Assembly: GCA_964384335.1 (NCBI GenBank)
Contig: CAYLKN010000001.1
Coordinates: 1 to 64,000 of the forward strand
DNA from: JAUICS01 sp964384335
GTDB taxonomy: Bacteria > Pseudomonadota > Alphaproteobacteria > Micavibrionales > Micavibrionaceae
DNA: 64,000 nt
Direction of reading: 5' to 3'
Position 1 is the first letter of the stretch, and the number at the start of each line of letters is the position of its first letter. Shown piece by piece: positions 25,055 through 34,355 of the stretch. Position numbers and translations under genes: made by a program. Under the pieces are notes generated by a model. It was not told the origin of the DNA. It made no database searches and saw only the letters and a list, made by a program, of their open reading frames with translations.

Positions 25055-26179
25055 ATGAGCCAGAGAGTCGTTATCGCAGGATTTAAAAGATCCCCCTTTC
25101 ACTTCGCCAATAAGGGCGCGCTTGCAAAAGTTCGTCCGGATGATATGGCGGCCGCAGTCGTAAAGGCCCTTGTTGAGGAAGCCGCAGTTCCTGCTGATGA
25201 TATTGAGGATCTTGTTCTGGGTTGCGCTTTTCCGGAGGCTGAGCAGGGTTTTAATATTGCCAGAAATGTCGTTTTCCTCTCCGGTTTGCCTGTTTCCGTG
25301 GCCGGGGCAACGCTGAACCGGTTTTGTGCGTCATCCATGACAACAATTCATATGGCCGCCGGATATATTCAGATGGGCGCAGGGAATGTTTTTATTGCCG
25401 GCGGCGTTGAGTCGATGAGCCGTATACCCATGGGGGGATATAATCCGATGCCAAATCCGTCGCTCCGTTCCGTTTATCCCCAGGCTTATATGTCCATGGG
25501 TGAAACTGCGGAAAACCTCGCCCGGAAATATAAAATACCGCGTGAAAGACAGGATGAATTCGGTTATGCATCGCACCAGAAGGCAGCCAAAGCAAGGAAG
25601 GAAGGCCGCTTTAAGAATGAAATCGTTGAAATTCAGGGCGTGACTGAAGACGGATGTATAAGGGAGTCTGCGCTTGACGATATGGCCGGTCTCAAGCCTG
25701 TTTTTGACAAGGACGGGACGGTTACGGCCGGAACCTCCTCACCGCTTACAGATGGTGCGGCCGCGGTTATTGTGGCATCCGAGGATTACGCCAAAAAACA
25801 CAATCTCCAGGTACTTGCCGCGATAAAATCAGTCGCCGTGACAGGCTGTGAGGCCGAAATCATGGGTATCGGTCCTGTCAATGCAACGCAAAAAGCCCTG
25901 AAAAGGGCAGGTCTAAAACTCAAAGACATCGATATTGTAGAACTCAACGAGGCGTTCGCAGCGCAGTCTCTTGCGGTGTTAAAGGACCTCGGTATTGATG
26001 AGAACCGCGTGAATCTTGATGGCGGTGCGATTGCCCTCGGGCATCCCCTGGGGGCCAGCGGCGCCAGAATTGCTGGCAAGGCGGCATCTCTTTTACACCG
26101 GGAGGGTAAAAAATACGCTTTGGCCACTATGTGTGTGGGCGGCGGCCAGGGTGCTGCGATTATTCTTGAAAGTGTATGA
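25055..26179 (+). CDS. Thiolase (acetyl-CoA acyltransferase)
   Basis: A 374-residue thiolase. The active-site Cys is in NRFCASSMTTIHMA (about 90), the His in GGAIALGHPLGASGAR (about 330) and the second Cys in CVGGGQGAAIIL (about 360). Together with the FadN-type enzyme 1.4 kb downstream it would complete the last beta-oxidation step, 3-ketoacyl-CoA to acetyl-CoA; hence FadA-like, but degradative and biosynthetic thiolases are hard to separate here. The ATG at 25055 is used; a TTG at 25049 is also possible. A helical orphan gene lies between it and the FadN-type gene. Confidence 0.9.
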   Translation: MSQRVVIAGFKRSPFHFANKGALAKVRPDDMAAAVVKALVEEAAVPADDIEDLVLGCAFPEAEQGFNIARNVVFLSGLPVSVAGATLNRFCASSMTTIHMAAGYIQMGAGNVFIAGGVESMSRIPMGGYNPMPNPSLRSVYPQAYMSMGETAENLARKYKIPRERQDEFGYASHQKAAKARKEGRFKNEIVEIQGVTEDGCIRESALDDMAGLKPVFDKDGTVTAGTSSPLTDGAAAVIVASEDYAKKHNLQVLAAIKSVAVTGCEAEIMGIGPVNATQKALKRAGLKLKDIDIVELNEAFAAQSLAVLKDLGIDENRVNLDGGAIALGHPLGASGARIAGKAASLLHREGKKYALATMCVGGGQGAAIILESV

Positions 26180-26274
26180 AGCAAAAAGAATATACATCAG
26201 TATTATAACCCCGATTAAGTGATAAATTAACTTTTTCGTGGCATTCTGGAAGTTAGTTTGAAATTGGATACTAT

Positions 26275-27477
26275 ATGAATAATCAGAACGACAGCTTTCT
26301 CAAGATACTTAGCATTGAGGAAAACACAGAACTGGATGAGGCTGAAGCTCAACTTCGGGAGCATATCAACGAGTGCCTTTATCCCACTGCTCCGGAAAAC
26401 AAAAATCTGCCGCTTAAGGAGGATATCGAAAAACTCGAAAAATATATGAATGAATTTTTTGATTTTTCAAAAATATGGCTGCGCGGAAGGTACCAGGGCG
26501 GTGAATCGGACGGTTCGACCAAAGCCGCTGCCGAGTTAAAGCGCAAAGGCTTTGGCGTTATGGATACGTTGCAGACCGAAATGACAAAGTTTGTCGTCAA
26601 TTTCTTAAAACTGGAAAGGTTTATCAGCTCGGTAAGGGAACAGTTGCGCAAAAAAGAGGATACGGACCAGCACAGCATTGATATTGACTGGAGCGACAGC
26701 GTTGCAATGTTCATAGAACGCTCCCGCAAGACATACGAAAAAATTATATACATAATTAATGACCATAAAAAAGTTTACGAACTGCTTAAGGAAAGGGAAG
26801 AAAACAACACGGGGATGGAAGAATTTGAAAGCCGTGTCAGGGGATTACTGGGAGCCAAAAAAGCCACACCGATTATGAGGTCACTTTCAAGTGACCTGAG
26901 GGCCTGCGAATTCGTAAAGGCAAGAAAACGTTTGAAGGAAATTGAACAGGCCGCACCGGTGTTCTCGCAACAAAAAACCAGAGATACAGTTGCACTTGGT
27001 GAGGACCTTATTGATTTTTTCGACACGAACGAGGCTTTCTTAAGGGATCGGGAAAATGACCGCCTGTTTTTGAAATACAGGGAAATAAAACTGCTGTACG
27101 AAACACAGAAGTACGAACTTGAAAAGGCATACAAGTATATCCGCAAATATCACCTGCCATTTCTAAAATACAATCTTGATTCTTTGCTGCGTATTCGTAA
27201 GAAAATCATGATTATCGGGTCTCACGAGCAGCTTCTTATCCTGCACCGTAAACTGATGAAGGGGCTTGCCAGTCCTCTGACAAAGATTCAGCATGAAAGA
27301 ATTTTTGAAAGTGAAGTTATTAACCCCATCAATTATCTTGTCGATCATAAATTTGCAGAAGGTCCGCGGCTTTTGAAAAAAGCGGAGGAAAGCGTCCGTG
27401 ATTTTCACAAGGCGCTTGAAGAGGGCAGAATAATTGAGCAGCTTGATGCGGAAAAGCCTGAAGAACTTATAGAATAA
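26275..27477 (+). CDS. Helical coiled-coil orphan between beta-oxidation genes
   Basis: A 400-residue, strongly charged, almost wholly helical soluble protein with Glu/Lys/Arg-rich segments, several of which look like coiled coils (for example about 210-240 and 285-320). No signal peptide, membrane helix, cysteine cluster or nucleotide motif is seen, and I cannot assign a family. It is placed in the same direction between the thiolase (95 bases upstream) and the FadN-type gene (91 bases downstream), so it may be transcribed with them. A role as scaffold is a guess. Confidence 0.7.
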   Translation: MNNQNDSFLKILSIEENTELDEAEAQLREHINECLYPTAPENKNLPLKEDIEKLEKYMNEFFDFSKIWLRGRYQGGESDGSTKAAAELKRKGFGVMDTLQTEMTKFVVNFLKLERFISSVREQLRKKEDTDQHSIDIDWSDSVAMFIERSRKTYEKIIYIINDHKKVYELLKEREENNTGMEEFESRVRGLLGAKKATPIMRSLSSDLRACEFVKARKRLKEIEQAAPVFSQQKTRDTVALGEDLIDFFDTNEAFLRDRENDRLFLKYREIKLLYETQKYELEKAYKYIRKYHLPFLKYNLDSLLRIRKKIMIIGSHEQLLILHRKLMKGLASPLTKIQHERIFESEVINPINYLVDHKFAEGPRLLKKAEESVRDFHKALEEGRIIEQLDAEKPEELIE

Positions 27478-27568
27478 ACTTATGCTCTTGCCTTTCCTCA
27501 GTGTTCGGCCCATCCTTTAACTTAAGGATTTTTAAAATCCGGTAGATGAGTATTCAAAGGAGTTTCTT

Positions 27569-29974
27569 ATGACATTTTCCAAAATCGGCGTGATTGGTGC
27601 AGGGTTAATGGGTTCGGGAATTGCGGCGCACATTACCAATGCAGGGGTGCCCGTTGTGCTTTTGGATATTGTGCCTGACAAGGCAGAGGACCGAAGCGTT
27701 CTGGCCAGATCCGCAGTGCAGAAAATGCTTAAGTCTGATCCCGCGCCGTTCATGGACCATGGCAACGCGTCCCTGATTACGCCCGGGAATACAGAAGATG
27801 ATCTTGAACTTTTAAAAGACTGTGACTGGATAATCGAAGCCGTTCTGGAAGATATTGAGGTTAAACATAAAACCTATCAAAAAATAGAGAAAGTTATTAA
27901 AAAAGGCACGATAGTTTCCTCCAATACGTCCACCATTCCTTTGCACAATCTCATTGAAAAATCCGGCAAGGATTTTCAAAAAAACTTTCTGATAACCCAT
28001 TTCTTTAATCCGCCCAGATACTTACGTCTTCTTGAAATTGTAAAAGGGGACAAAACCGAAAAAAAATCCGTTCAGAGGGTAGAGGAATTTTGCGACCGGA
28101 ACCTTGGCAAAACCGTTGTTTATTGTCATGACACACCGGGATTCATCGCAAACCGTCTTGCCATATTCTGGATGCAGACGGCCCTGAACAAGGTGTTTGA
28201 GCAAGATGTTTCGATTGAAGTCGCCGACGCGGTTTTGTCGAAACCTGTCGGTATACCAAAAACGGGTGTGTTTGGTCTTATAGATCTGATTGGCGTTGAT
28301 CTCGTTCCACATCTGGCCGAATCGATGCTTGCCACGCTTCCTGAAGAAGACACATACAGAAAAATCTACCGGGATTATGCGTTTATTCATCAGATGATTG
28401 AAGCCGGATATACCGGCCGAAAAGGGAAGGGCGGATTTTACAGGCTCAATCCTGAAGGACAAAAAGCAGGTAAAAAAGACAAACAGGCGCTGCGCATCGT
28501 TAAGGACGGATTCGATGAAAAACAGTATGAAACTGCGATTAAACCGAAACTGCAATCTGTCGATAACGGCAAAAAGGGAATAAAGGCGGTTGTTCAGACA
28601 GATGATGAAGGCGGACGTTATGCCTGGGCAGTTCTGCAAGATGTTTTATGTTATATGACGGGGCTGGTTCCGCAAATTGCCGACGACATATTCTCTGTCG
28701 ATGAAGCTGTGAAAAGAGGCCTGAATTTTAAAAACGGGCCGTTTGAAATGATCGATGCTCTCGGACCGGCATGGTTTGCGAAGCAACTGGAAAAAAATGG
28801 TAAGGAGGTTCCGCATGTTTTAAAAAAACTCGGGGATGACAGTTTTTATAAAGCCCTTAACGGTAAACTGCACTTCTTTGGCCTGGACGGAAAGTATCAT
28901 CCGGTCAAAAGGGCCGACGGGGTTCTTCTCCTGTCCGATATTAAACTTGGCACTGAGCCTGTCCTGAAATCGGAAAGCGCAGCTGTGTGGGATATTGGGG
29001 AAGGCGTTTTATGTCTGGAATTTACCGGTAAGATGAATGCCCTGGATGAGCAGGTTTTTGATGTCATTACCAAAACCGTTAAAACTATCGGTGATGGAAA
29101 AGGGGCCTATTCAGGACTGGTTGTGTATAACGAAGGTACGCACTTCTCCGCAGGGGCCAACCTCGGTATGGCAATGTTTGCCATGAACATTGCGCTGTGG
29201 CAACAGATTGAGTCTCTTATCCGGGCCGGGCAGAATGCTTATAATGCTTTGAAATTTGCACCTTTTCCGGTTGTCTCGGCACCATCGGGCATGGCCCTCG
29301 GTGGCGGTTGCGAGATTTTACTGCACTCCGATCATATTCAGGCTCACGCGGAAACCTATTGCGGTCTGGTGGAAGCGGGAGTGGGGCTTATTCCCGGCTG
29401 GGGAGGATGTAAGGAAATGATCCTGCGTTACCGGGAACTGGAACGGCAGCAGCACGACAGAAAAACGCAAGGGAATCCTGTCTGGTTTTCTCCTTCAAAC
29501 GCCCCCATGGGTGCCGTAAGACAGGCCTTTGAAACAATCGGTATGGCAAAGGTATCCAGATCCGCCAACGATGCACGAAAGATCGGATACATGCGCGACA
29601 GTGACGGCATAACGATGAACCGTGACCGGCTTCTTTACGATGCAAAACAAAAAGTGCTGGAACTTTCAAAGAATTATAAGCCCCCTCAGATCGTGGAGGA
29701 TATCCGTCTGCCCGGCCCAACCGGGGAGTATGCTCTTCATCTGGCCGTTCACGATATGCATAAATCCGGTAAGGCCACGGATTATGATGCAGTTGTGGCC
29801 GGCCATCTGGCAAAGGTGCTCAGCGGCGCTGAAAACGCCGATATCACAGAACCCGTTTCCGAAAAATATATTCTTGAGCGTGAAGTTGAGGAATTCATGA
29901 AACTTGTTCGTAATGAAGGGACAATGGCCCGTATCGAATACATGCTCGAAAACGGCAAGCCTTTAAGAAATTGA
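27569..29974 (+). CDS. Bifunctional 3-hydroxyacyl-CoA dehydrogenase/enoyl-CoA hydratase, FadN type
   Basis: An 801-residue multifunctional beta-oxidation enzyme with the dehydrogenase first and the hydratase last, as in B. subtilis FadN, not the E. coli FadB order. The NAD-binding domain starts at IGVIGAGLMGSGIAAHI (about 4-20), with HFFNPPRYLRLLEIV near 140 (catalytic His). Two 3HCDH C-terminal domains follow (about 190-300 and 350-400). The crotonase domain (about 475-690) has the oxyanion-hole block MALGGGCEILLHSD and GLVEAGVGLIPGWGG. Terminal TGA overlaps the TTG start option of the next gene, so the two are coupled. Confidence 0.93.
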   Translation: MTFSKIGVIGAGLMGSGIAAHITNAGVPVVLLDIVPDKAEDRSVLARSAVQKMLKSDPAPFMDHGNASLITPGNTEDDLELLKDCDWIIEAVLEDIEVKHKTYQKIEKVIKKGTIVSSNTSTIPLHNLIEKSGKDFQKNFLITHFFNPPRYLRLLEIVKGDKTEKKSVQRVEEFCDRNLGKTVVYCHDTPGFIANRLAIFWMQTALNKVFEQDVSIEVADAVLSKPVGIPKTGVFGLIDLIGVDLVPHLAESMLATLPEEDTYRKIYRDYAFIHQMIEAGYTGRKGKGGFYRLNPEGQKAGKKDKQALRIVKDGFDEKQYETAIKPKLQSVDNGKKGIKAVVQTDDEGGRYAWAVLQDVLCYMTGLVPQIADDIFSVDEAVKRGLNFKNGPFEMIDALGPAWFAKQLEKNGKEVPHVLKKLGDDSFYKALNGKLHFFGLDGKYHPVKRADGVLLLSDIKLGTEPVLKSESAAVWDIGEGVLCLEFTGKMNALDEQVFDVITKTVKTIGDGKGAYSGLVVYNEGTHFSAGANLGMAMFAMNIALWQQIESLIRAGQNAYNALKFAPFPVVSAPSGMALGGGCEILLHSDHIQAHAETYCGLVEAGVGLIPGWGGCKEMILRYRELERQQHDRKTQGNPVWFSPSNAPMGAVRQAFETIGMAKVSRSANDARKIGYMRDSDGITMNRDRLLYDAKQKVLELSKNYKPPQIVEDIRLPGPTGEYALHLAVHDMHKSGKATDYDAVVAGHLAKVLSGAENADITEPVSEKYILEREVEEFMKLVRNEGTMARIEYMLENGKPLRN

Positions 29975-29982
29975 CAAAAAAA

Positions 29983-30777
29983 ATGCCAAAAAACTTAGGT
30001 CTGCTTGGATGTGGCGCCCTTGGAAGCATTATTGCCAGAGGCGTAATCGAAAAGGAAAGCAAAGGATTAAAGCTTTCCGGAATTTATGAGCAAAACGAGG
30101 ACGTGCTTTTTCAGATTTTTGGGGAAGAGGGTAAGCAGTATTTCGAAGATGATTTTAATGCGTTGCTGGAGCGTGCCGATATCATCGTTGAAGCCTTGCC
30201 GCCTGCGGTCGCGGCAGAGTTTATTCTTCCCGTCCTTGAAAAAGGGAAAACACTTGTCCTCTTATCCGTGTCGTGTCTTTTGAATTATCCGGAAATTGAC
30301 AAGGCGCGTTATTCCCTGCCGGGCCGTCTTGTAATTCCCTCCGGCTCTGTTGCTGCCCTTGACGGTGTAAAGGCAATGAATATCGCGGGGATTGAGACTT
30401 CTGTGATACGCACGACAAAACCGCCAAAATCCTTGGAAGAAGCCCCTTTTGTGAAAACGCACGACATCAATGTCCACGGCCTTTCAAAACCGAAACTGAT
30501 TTTTGAGGGGAATGTTCGGGAAGGCGCCAAACACTTTCCCGCCAATGTCAATGTTGCCGCGGCCTTAAGTTTTGCAGGTATCGGGCCTGAAAAAACACGG
30601 ATGGAAGTCTGGGCTGACCCCCGTATAATCTATAACAGGCATACAATCGAGGTTATTGGAAAAACGGGGCACCTCACAATGGAAATCGAGAACTATCCCG
30701 ACCCTTCAAAACCAAGATCCAGCCAGTTGGCAGCGTATTCCATTCTTGCCATGCTTGGGGAGGAGTGCGATCGGTAG
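29983..30777 (+). CDS. nadX: L-aspartate dehydrogenase-like protein (NadX)
   Basis: A 264-residue protein of the DUF108/aspartate dehydrogenase family. Rossmann motif LGCGALGSIIARGV opens it. The conserved block PSGSVAALDGVKAMNIAG (about 110) holds the substrate-binding loop, and NVNVAAALSFAGIGP (about 185) is another family signature; the C-terminus keeps HLTMEIENYPDPSKPRSSQLAAYS. It would oxidise aspartate to iminoaspartate with NAD(P), feeding quinolinate/NAD synthesis or ammonia assimilation. It starts within 9 bases of the FadN-type stop; an overlapping TTG start at 29971 is also possible. Its link to beta-oxidation is unusual. Confidence 0.88.
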   Translation: MPKNLGLLGCGALGSIIARGVIEKESKGLKLSGIYEQNEDVLFQIFGEEGKQYFEDDFNALLERADIIVEALPPAVAAEFILPVLEKGKTLVLLSVSCLLNYPEIDKARYSLPGRLVIPSGSVAALDGVKAMNIAGIETSVIRTTKPPKSLEEAPFVKTHDINVHGLSKPKLIFEGNVREGAKHFPANVNVAAALSFAGIGPEKTRMEVWADPRIIYNRHTIEVIGKTGHLTMEIENYPDPSKPRSSQLAAYSILAMLGEECDR

Positions 30778-30797
30778 CCCCGGATACTTATAAATTA

Positions 30798-31493
30798 TCA
30801 TCGCTGTCCGGCTATAAAAATTCCGGAAAGGAAGTGATCAAGCTCTTCAGTTGTTAAAAACACATTATCCGGGTTTGAGGCTTCTAGATTACGGGCATGA
30901 CCCGGGTTGCAGTGCCGGCCGCCGCAAAAGCCGACAACAAACATTCCCGCCTCTTTTCCTGATTTTATACCGTTTACGCTGTCTTCTATGACAATGCAGT
31001 TATCAGGGCTGACATTCAGCGCATTGGCCGTATACAGGAAAATATCCGGCGCAGGTTTACCGTTTTCAACAAAATCGCCTGAATAGATATGCTCACCAAA
31101 AAACGTTTTCAGATTGGTGATTTCCAGTTTTTTATTCAGAAAATCAAAAGCCGAGCTCGAAGCTACGGCTTTCGGAACGGAAATAAATTTTTGAAGCAAC
31201 TGAGGAATGCCTTCAACCGCTTCCAGATTTTCCGATATTTTTTGTCGCTTGGTTAACCTGAGCTCCCGCCAGAAATCAAGGTCTACTTCATCTCCGAATT
31301 TTTTATAGTATTCAGCGCTGATTTCCCTTTCAAAGTCTTTATTGCCTCTTCCCAGAAAACGTTCCGTATATGTTTCAATGGAAAAATCCAGTCCGATTTG
31401 CGAAAGATGGGCCCTTTCGATTTCCTGGTACAAAACCTCACTATCAAAAAGTACGCCGTCTCCGTCAAATATTAAGGCTTCGAAAGTTTTCAC
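30798..31493 (-). CDS. HAD-superfamily phosphatase
   Basis: A 231-residue HAD hydrolase of the beta-phosphoglucomutase/phosphoglycolate phosphatase-like branch with a helical cap (about 15-95). Motif I is FDGDGVLFDSE (nucleophile Asp), motif II is ASSSAF, motif III is the Lys of GKPAPDIFLYTA, and motif IV is IEDSVNGIKSG. The start is GTG at 31493, which overlaps the stop of the upstream dienelactone hydrolase gene (GTGA), so the two are translationally coupled. Substrate not readable. Confidence 0.9.
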   Translation of the reverse strand: MKTFEALIFDGDGVLFDSEVLYQEIERAHLSQIGLDFSIETYTERFLGRGNKDFEREISAEYYKKFGDEVDLDFWRELRLTKRQKISENLEAVEGIPQLLQKFISVPKAVASSSAFDFLNKKLEITNLKTFFGEHIYSGDFVENGKPAPDIFLYTANALNVSPDNCIVIEDSVNGIKSGKEAGMFVVGFCGGRHCNPGHARNLEASNPDNVFLTTEELDHFLSGIFIAGQR

Positions 31494-32290
31494 TGTTTTG
31501 ATCCGAACACCTGGTCAAGAAAAACAAGAGTTGTTGCCCAGGATCGCTTATCCGCTTTTTCGTTATAAGCGACACCTTTGGAAGGATCATTACCGGCTGC
31601 TTTTTCAGTAAAGCTGTGAACCGCATCGGCATATTTGATTAAAAACCAGTCTGCTTCGGCGGCGTCCATTTCGTCAATGAATGCCTTTACTTCATCCTCG
31701 GGAACGTATGGGTCTTCCGCACCGTGGTGGACCTGAATGGAGGCGTTGATAGTTCCTGCACTGCTGTCGGCCGGTTTTTTAGTGGAAAGTCCCCCGTGGA
31801 AGCTTACCGCGGCATTGATGTCCGCACCGGAACGCGCCAGTTCCAGGGCCATGGTTCCGCCAAAACAATATCCCATTATGGCGGCCTGTCTTTTATCATC
31901 ATTTATCTTTTTTCTTGCGTAATTCAGTGTGGCTTGAAGTCGGTCGCGCGCCAGTTCCGGATTGTTTTTATATTTTGATGATTCTTTTGAGGCCGCCTTG
32001 TTGTTTTCCGGCCTAACCCCTTTACCGTAGATATCTATGGCGAATGCGTTGTAACATTCCTTTGCAAGCATATCCGCGCGTTCTTTTTCGTATTCGCCCA
32101 GACCTCTCCACTGATGTACGATCAATACCAGGGGGTCACTGGATGCGGTTTTACATTTTGATGCAGACCAGTATCCCTCAAGCTGTAAATCCTTGTGTGT
32201 ATAATCAACGCGCTCTCCCGCACTGGCAAAGCCGGAATTAAAAAGCATCAGTGCTGCAAAAAAAACGACACGATAATATCCGGTAATCAT
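31490..32290 (-). CDS. Exported dienelactone hydrolase-family protein
   Basis: A 266-residue alpha/beta hydrolase of the dienelactone hydrolase family with a signal peptide (hydrophobic about 6-18, SGFASA cleavage). The nucleophile is the Cys in MGYCFGGTMALEL (about 140), and the Asp/His of the triad are in GAEDPYVPED and AVHSF. The ATG at 32290 has AAGGAGAG 7 bases upstream; the frame is open 48 codons further but those have no site. Periplasmic location is expected. The substrate is unknown. It ends in a GTGA overlap with the HAD phosphatase gene. Confidence 0.88.
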   Translation of the reverse strand: MITGYYRVVFFAALMLFNSGFASAGERVDYTHKDLQLEGYWSASKCKTASSDPLVLIVHQWRGLGEYEKERADMLAKECYNAFAIDIYGKGVRPENNKAASKESSKYKNNPELARDRLQATLNYARKKINDDKRQAAIMGYCFGGTMALELARSGADINAAVSFHGGLSTKKPADSSAGTINASIQVHHGAEDPYVPEDEVKAFIDEMDAAEADWFLIKYADAVHSFTEKAAGNDPSKGVAYNEKADKRSWATTLVFLDQVFGSKQ

Positions 32291-32306
32291 TTGTGCTCTC
32301 CTTGGT

Positions 32307-32984
32307 TTAAAATTTCTCGAAAGTAATAAATACGGTGTATCCGTTAAACAGACTTTCGACACGGGCTTTTCCTGCACTCTTCTCGTCAAGTGTCTTGATA
32401 TAATTAACAAGTTCGGGACGATAATGCACACCAAACATATCCAGGAACTTAAACAATATAAATCTGAACCATTGAGGCAGTTTTTCCTGTTCCCCGAAGT
32501 CTACAATATACAGTTTCCCTCCCGGTATAAGAAGATTTAAAGCATGATCAACCGATTGTTGCCAGGGAGGAATCATGGACAGTGAATAGGAAAAAAACAC
32601 TTTATCAAACTGGTTTGCCACTCCAAATCTCTCGTCAGGACTGAAATTCTGGGCATATCCCTGCGCGAGTGAAATTGCGCCTCCATACTTTCTTATGTAT
32701 TGTTTTACTTTTATATCTGCGGATTTAAGCATTTCTTCGGAGGCATCAAGCCCATAGAAAAAAGCATCCGGATAGCTTCTTGCGCATTTCAGAAGATTAC
32801 GGCCGGTGCCGCAGCCGATTTCGCAGACTTTTTCTCCGCTTTTTGCCTGCAGTTCATTGACCAGACGATCCCGCCCAAGCAGGAAAAATTTACGCGAGGC
32901 ATCGTAAACATGACGGGTGTACCGGTACATCCGGTCCATGGATTGTCTGATCGCGTCCTCTTCTTCTATGCGGCTGTCTGCCAT
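32307..32984 (-). CDS. btaB: BtaB-like S-adenosylmethionine methyltransferase (betaine lipid synthesis)
   Basis: A 225-residue class I methyltransferase. The SAM-binding motif is VCEIGCGTGRNLL (about 54-66), with LDASEEMLKSA as motif II and IPGGKLYIVDFG as motif post-III. It lies 15 bases after btaA on the same strand, the standard order for DGTS synthesis, where BtaB trimethylates the homoserine head group made by BtaA. The DRMYRYTRHVYDASRKFFLLGRD-type N-terminus also fits BtaB. No close ribosome binding site, consistent with coupling to btaA. Confidence 0.9.
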   Translation of the reverse strand: MADSRIEEEDAIRQSMDRMYRYTRHVYDASRKFFLLGRDRLVNELQAKSGEKVCEIGCGTGRNLLKCARSYPDAFFYGLDASEEMLKSADIKVKQYIRKYGGAISLAQGYAQNFSPDERFGVANQFDKVFFSYSLSMIPPWQQSVDHALNLLIPGGKLYIVDFGEQEKLPQWFRFILFKFLDMFGVHYRPELVNYIKTLDEKSAGKARVESLFNGYTVFITFEKF

Positions 32985-32999
32985 GAAATTAGAGTAAAC

Positions 33000-34256
33000 C
33001 TAATCTTTGAGTTTATACAGATGAAAACTGCCATAGATTGATGACCTGTCTTTTGCCGATAATGCTTTGGACTTATCGGCATCATAAGTCCATTTATCGA
33101 ATAAATCCGGGCCAAGGAAGCTGTTGACCGGACTGTTCTCACCGGCCGCGCGGCATATGACCCGTGCTCCGGGCTTTGCGGTGCGGTTTATGTCCTTCCA
33201 TAGTGCATTTAGAACATCTTTATTCATCCAGTCCTGCGCATCAAGAAGCACATAGCGGTCAACCGACTTATCCGGCTGCCGACCCAGCCATTCGTGAAGC
33301 GTTGTCTGGTTCACAGACGCTTTCTCACTATTGGCTTTCAGGGTTTCGTAATTTTCTTCCTTAAGATAATCGGGCACGGCGTTCCGACTTACGGTATCGT
33401 ACCCCATTCCGAATGCCTGCCATGCAAAATAATTGTCATTCGAAGGGAAATTACAGGCCAGTTTGCGTAAACGGTCTTTAAGAAGAGCAGCCATATCCCC
33501 ATTGGCCTCCTTTAAAAGGAAATCATACTGGGCGGGCGGTATGCCCAGACCGTAAAGGGTTACGGGAATATTACACAAACGCCTGACAAGCCATTTATCA
33601 AAAAGAGGACTAATCTGGGATGAGAATATTTCATTTTGTTCCTCAATTGTCGAACATTTTAGAATTTTCGACATGTCATGACCGTATACTCCGGCCATGA
33701 AATTATAAAACCGTATAAAGCGCCCCAGCAATCCGTAACGATACAAACCGTCCTTAAAATAGTTGATCTGACGGCCGCGGAAAGGTGTTTTGGCTTCCCA
33801 GTAATCGCGGGTGACAGGATCAAGATTGTTCCGAATGTATTGATCGTAGTTTTCGATATTCTCTTTTTTATCGGCCATTCCAAAAAATCTGAAAAAACTC
33901 TCGTAATCGGGAAGGTGTTTAATGGCGGAAAGTTTAAGACGTGTCAGGGCAACATGTGCTTCATTCAGATCAAGGCCGCTTATCTTCGCAGGATGCTCAA
34001 TCAGATAATTCATGATGTTACAGCCGCCGGACGATATGGCCATGATATGACAGTCTTCATTCAGTTCCATGGCCTCCAGATCCACGCGCGGATCTTCCCA
34101 TATCTGAGGATAAACAAAGCCTTTGAACATCAGCGTGAAAATACGTTCAAGCGCTCCTCTCCTGCTTATGGGTTTGTTGGTGTGAACGGCCTGTTTTAAA
34201 AGATCTTTCGTGCTCTGAACGTCAGCAGATTTTTCGGCGTGGGCAATGGTGGACAT
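33000..34256 (-). CDS. btaA: BtaA, S-adenosylmethionine:diacylglycerol 3-amino-3-carboxypropyltransferase
   Basis: A 418-residue DUF3419/BtaA-family enzyme. It transfers the 3-amino-3-carboxypropyl group of SAM to diacylglycerol, the first step to diacylglyceryl-trimethylhomoserine (DGTS). Visible family blocks are YPQIWEDPRVDLEAM (about 53-67), the SAM-site-like ISSGGCNIMNYL and LDLNEAHVALTRLK, and the C-terminal VLLDAQDWM with ICRAAGENSP. Length is normal. It is followed closely by btaB. In other alphaproteobacteria DGTS replaces phospholipids when phosphate is scarce. I see no clear pho-box, though the 100 bases upstream are A+T-rich. Confidence 0.95.
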   Translation of the reverse strand: MSTIAHAEKSADVQSTKDLLKQAVHTNKPISRRGALERIFTLMFKGFVYPQIWEDPRVDLEAMELNEDCHIMAISSGGCNIMNYLIEHPAKISGLDLNEAHVALTRLKLSAIKHLPDYESFFRFFGMADKKENIENYDQYIRNNLDPVTRDYWEAKTPFRGRQINYFKDGLYRYGLLGRFIRFYNFMAGVYGHDMSKILKCSTIEEQNEIFSSQISPLFDKWLVRRLCNIPVTLYGLGIPPAQYDFLLKEANGDMAALLKDRLRKLACNFPSNDNYFAWQAFGMGYDTVSRNAVPDYLKEENYETLKANSEKASVNQTTLHEWLGRQPDKSVDRYVLLDAQDWMNKDVLNALWKDINRTAKPGARVICRAAGENSPVNSFLGPDLFDKWTYDADKSKALSAKDRSSIYGSFHLYKLKD

Positions 34257-34355
34257 GGATTATGAAACCTTTTTAAGTTTTGTAATGCTATACAAAAAAC
34301 ATTACCGTTTCACAAGCAAAACTCTTTAAATAAAAAGATATGGCCGTGCATAAAT

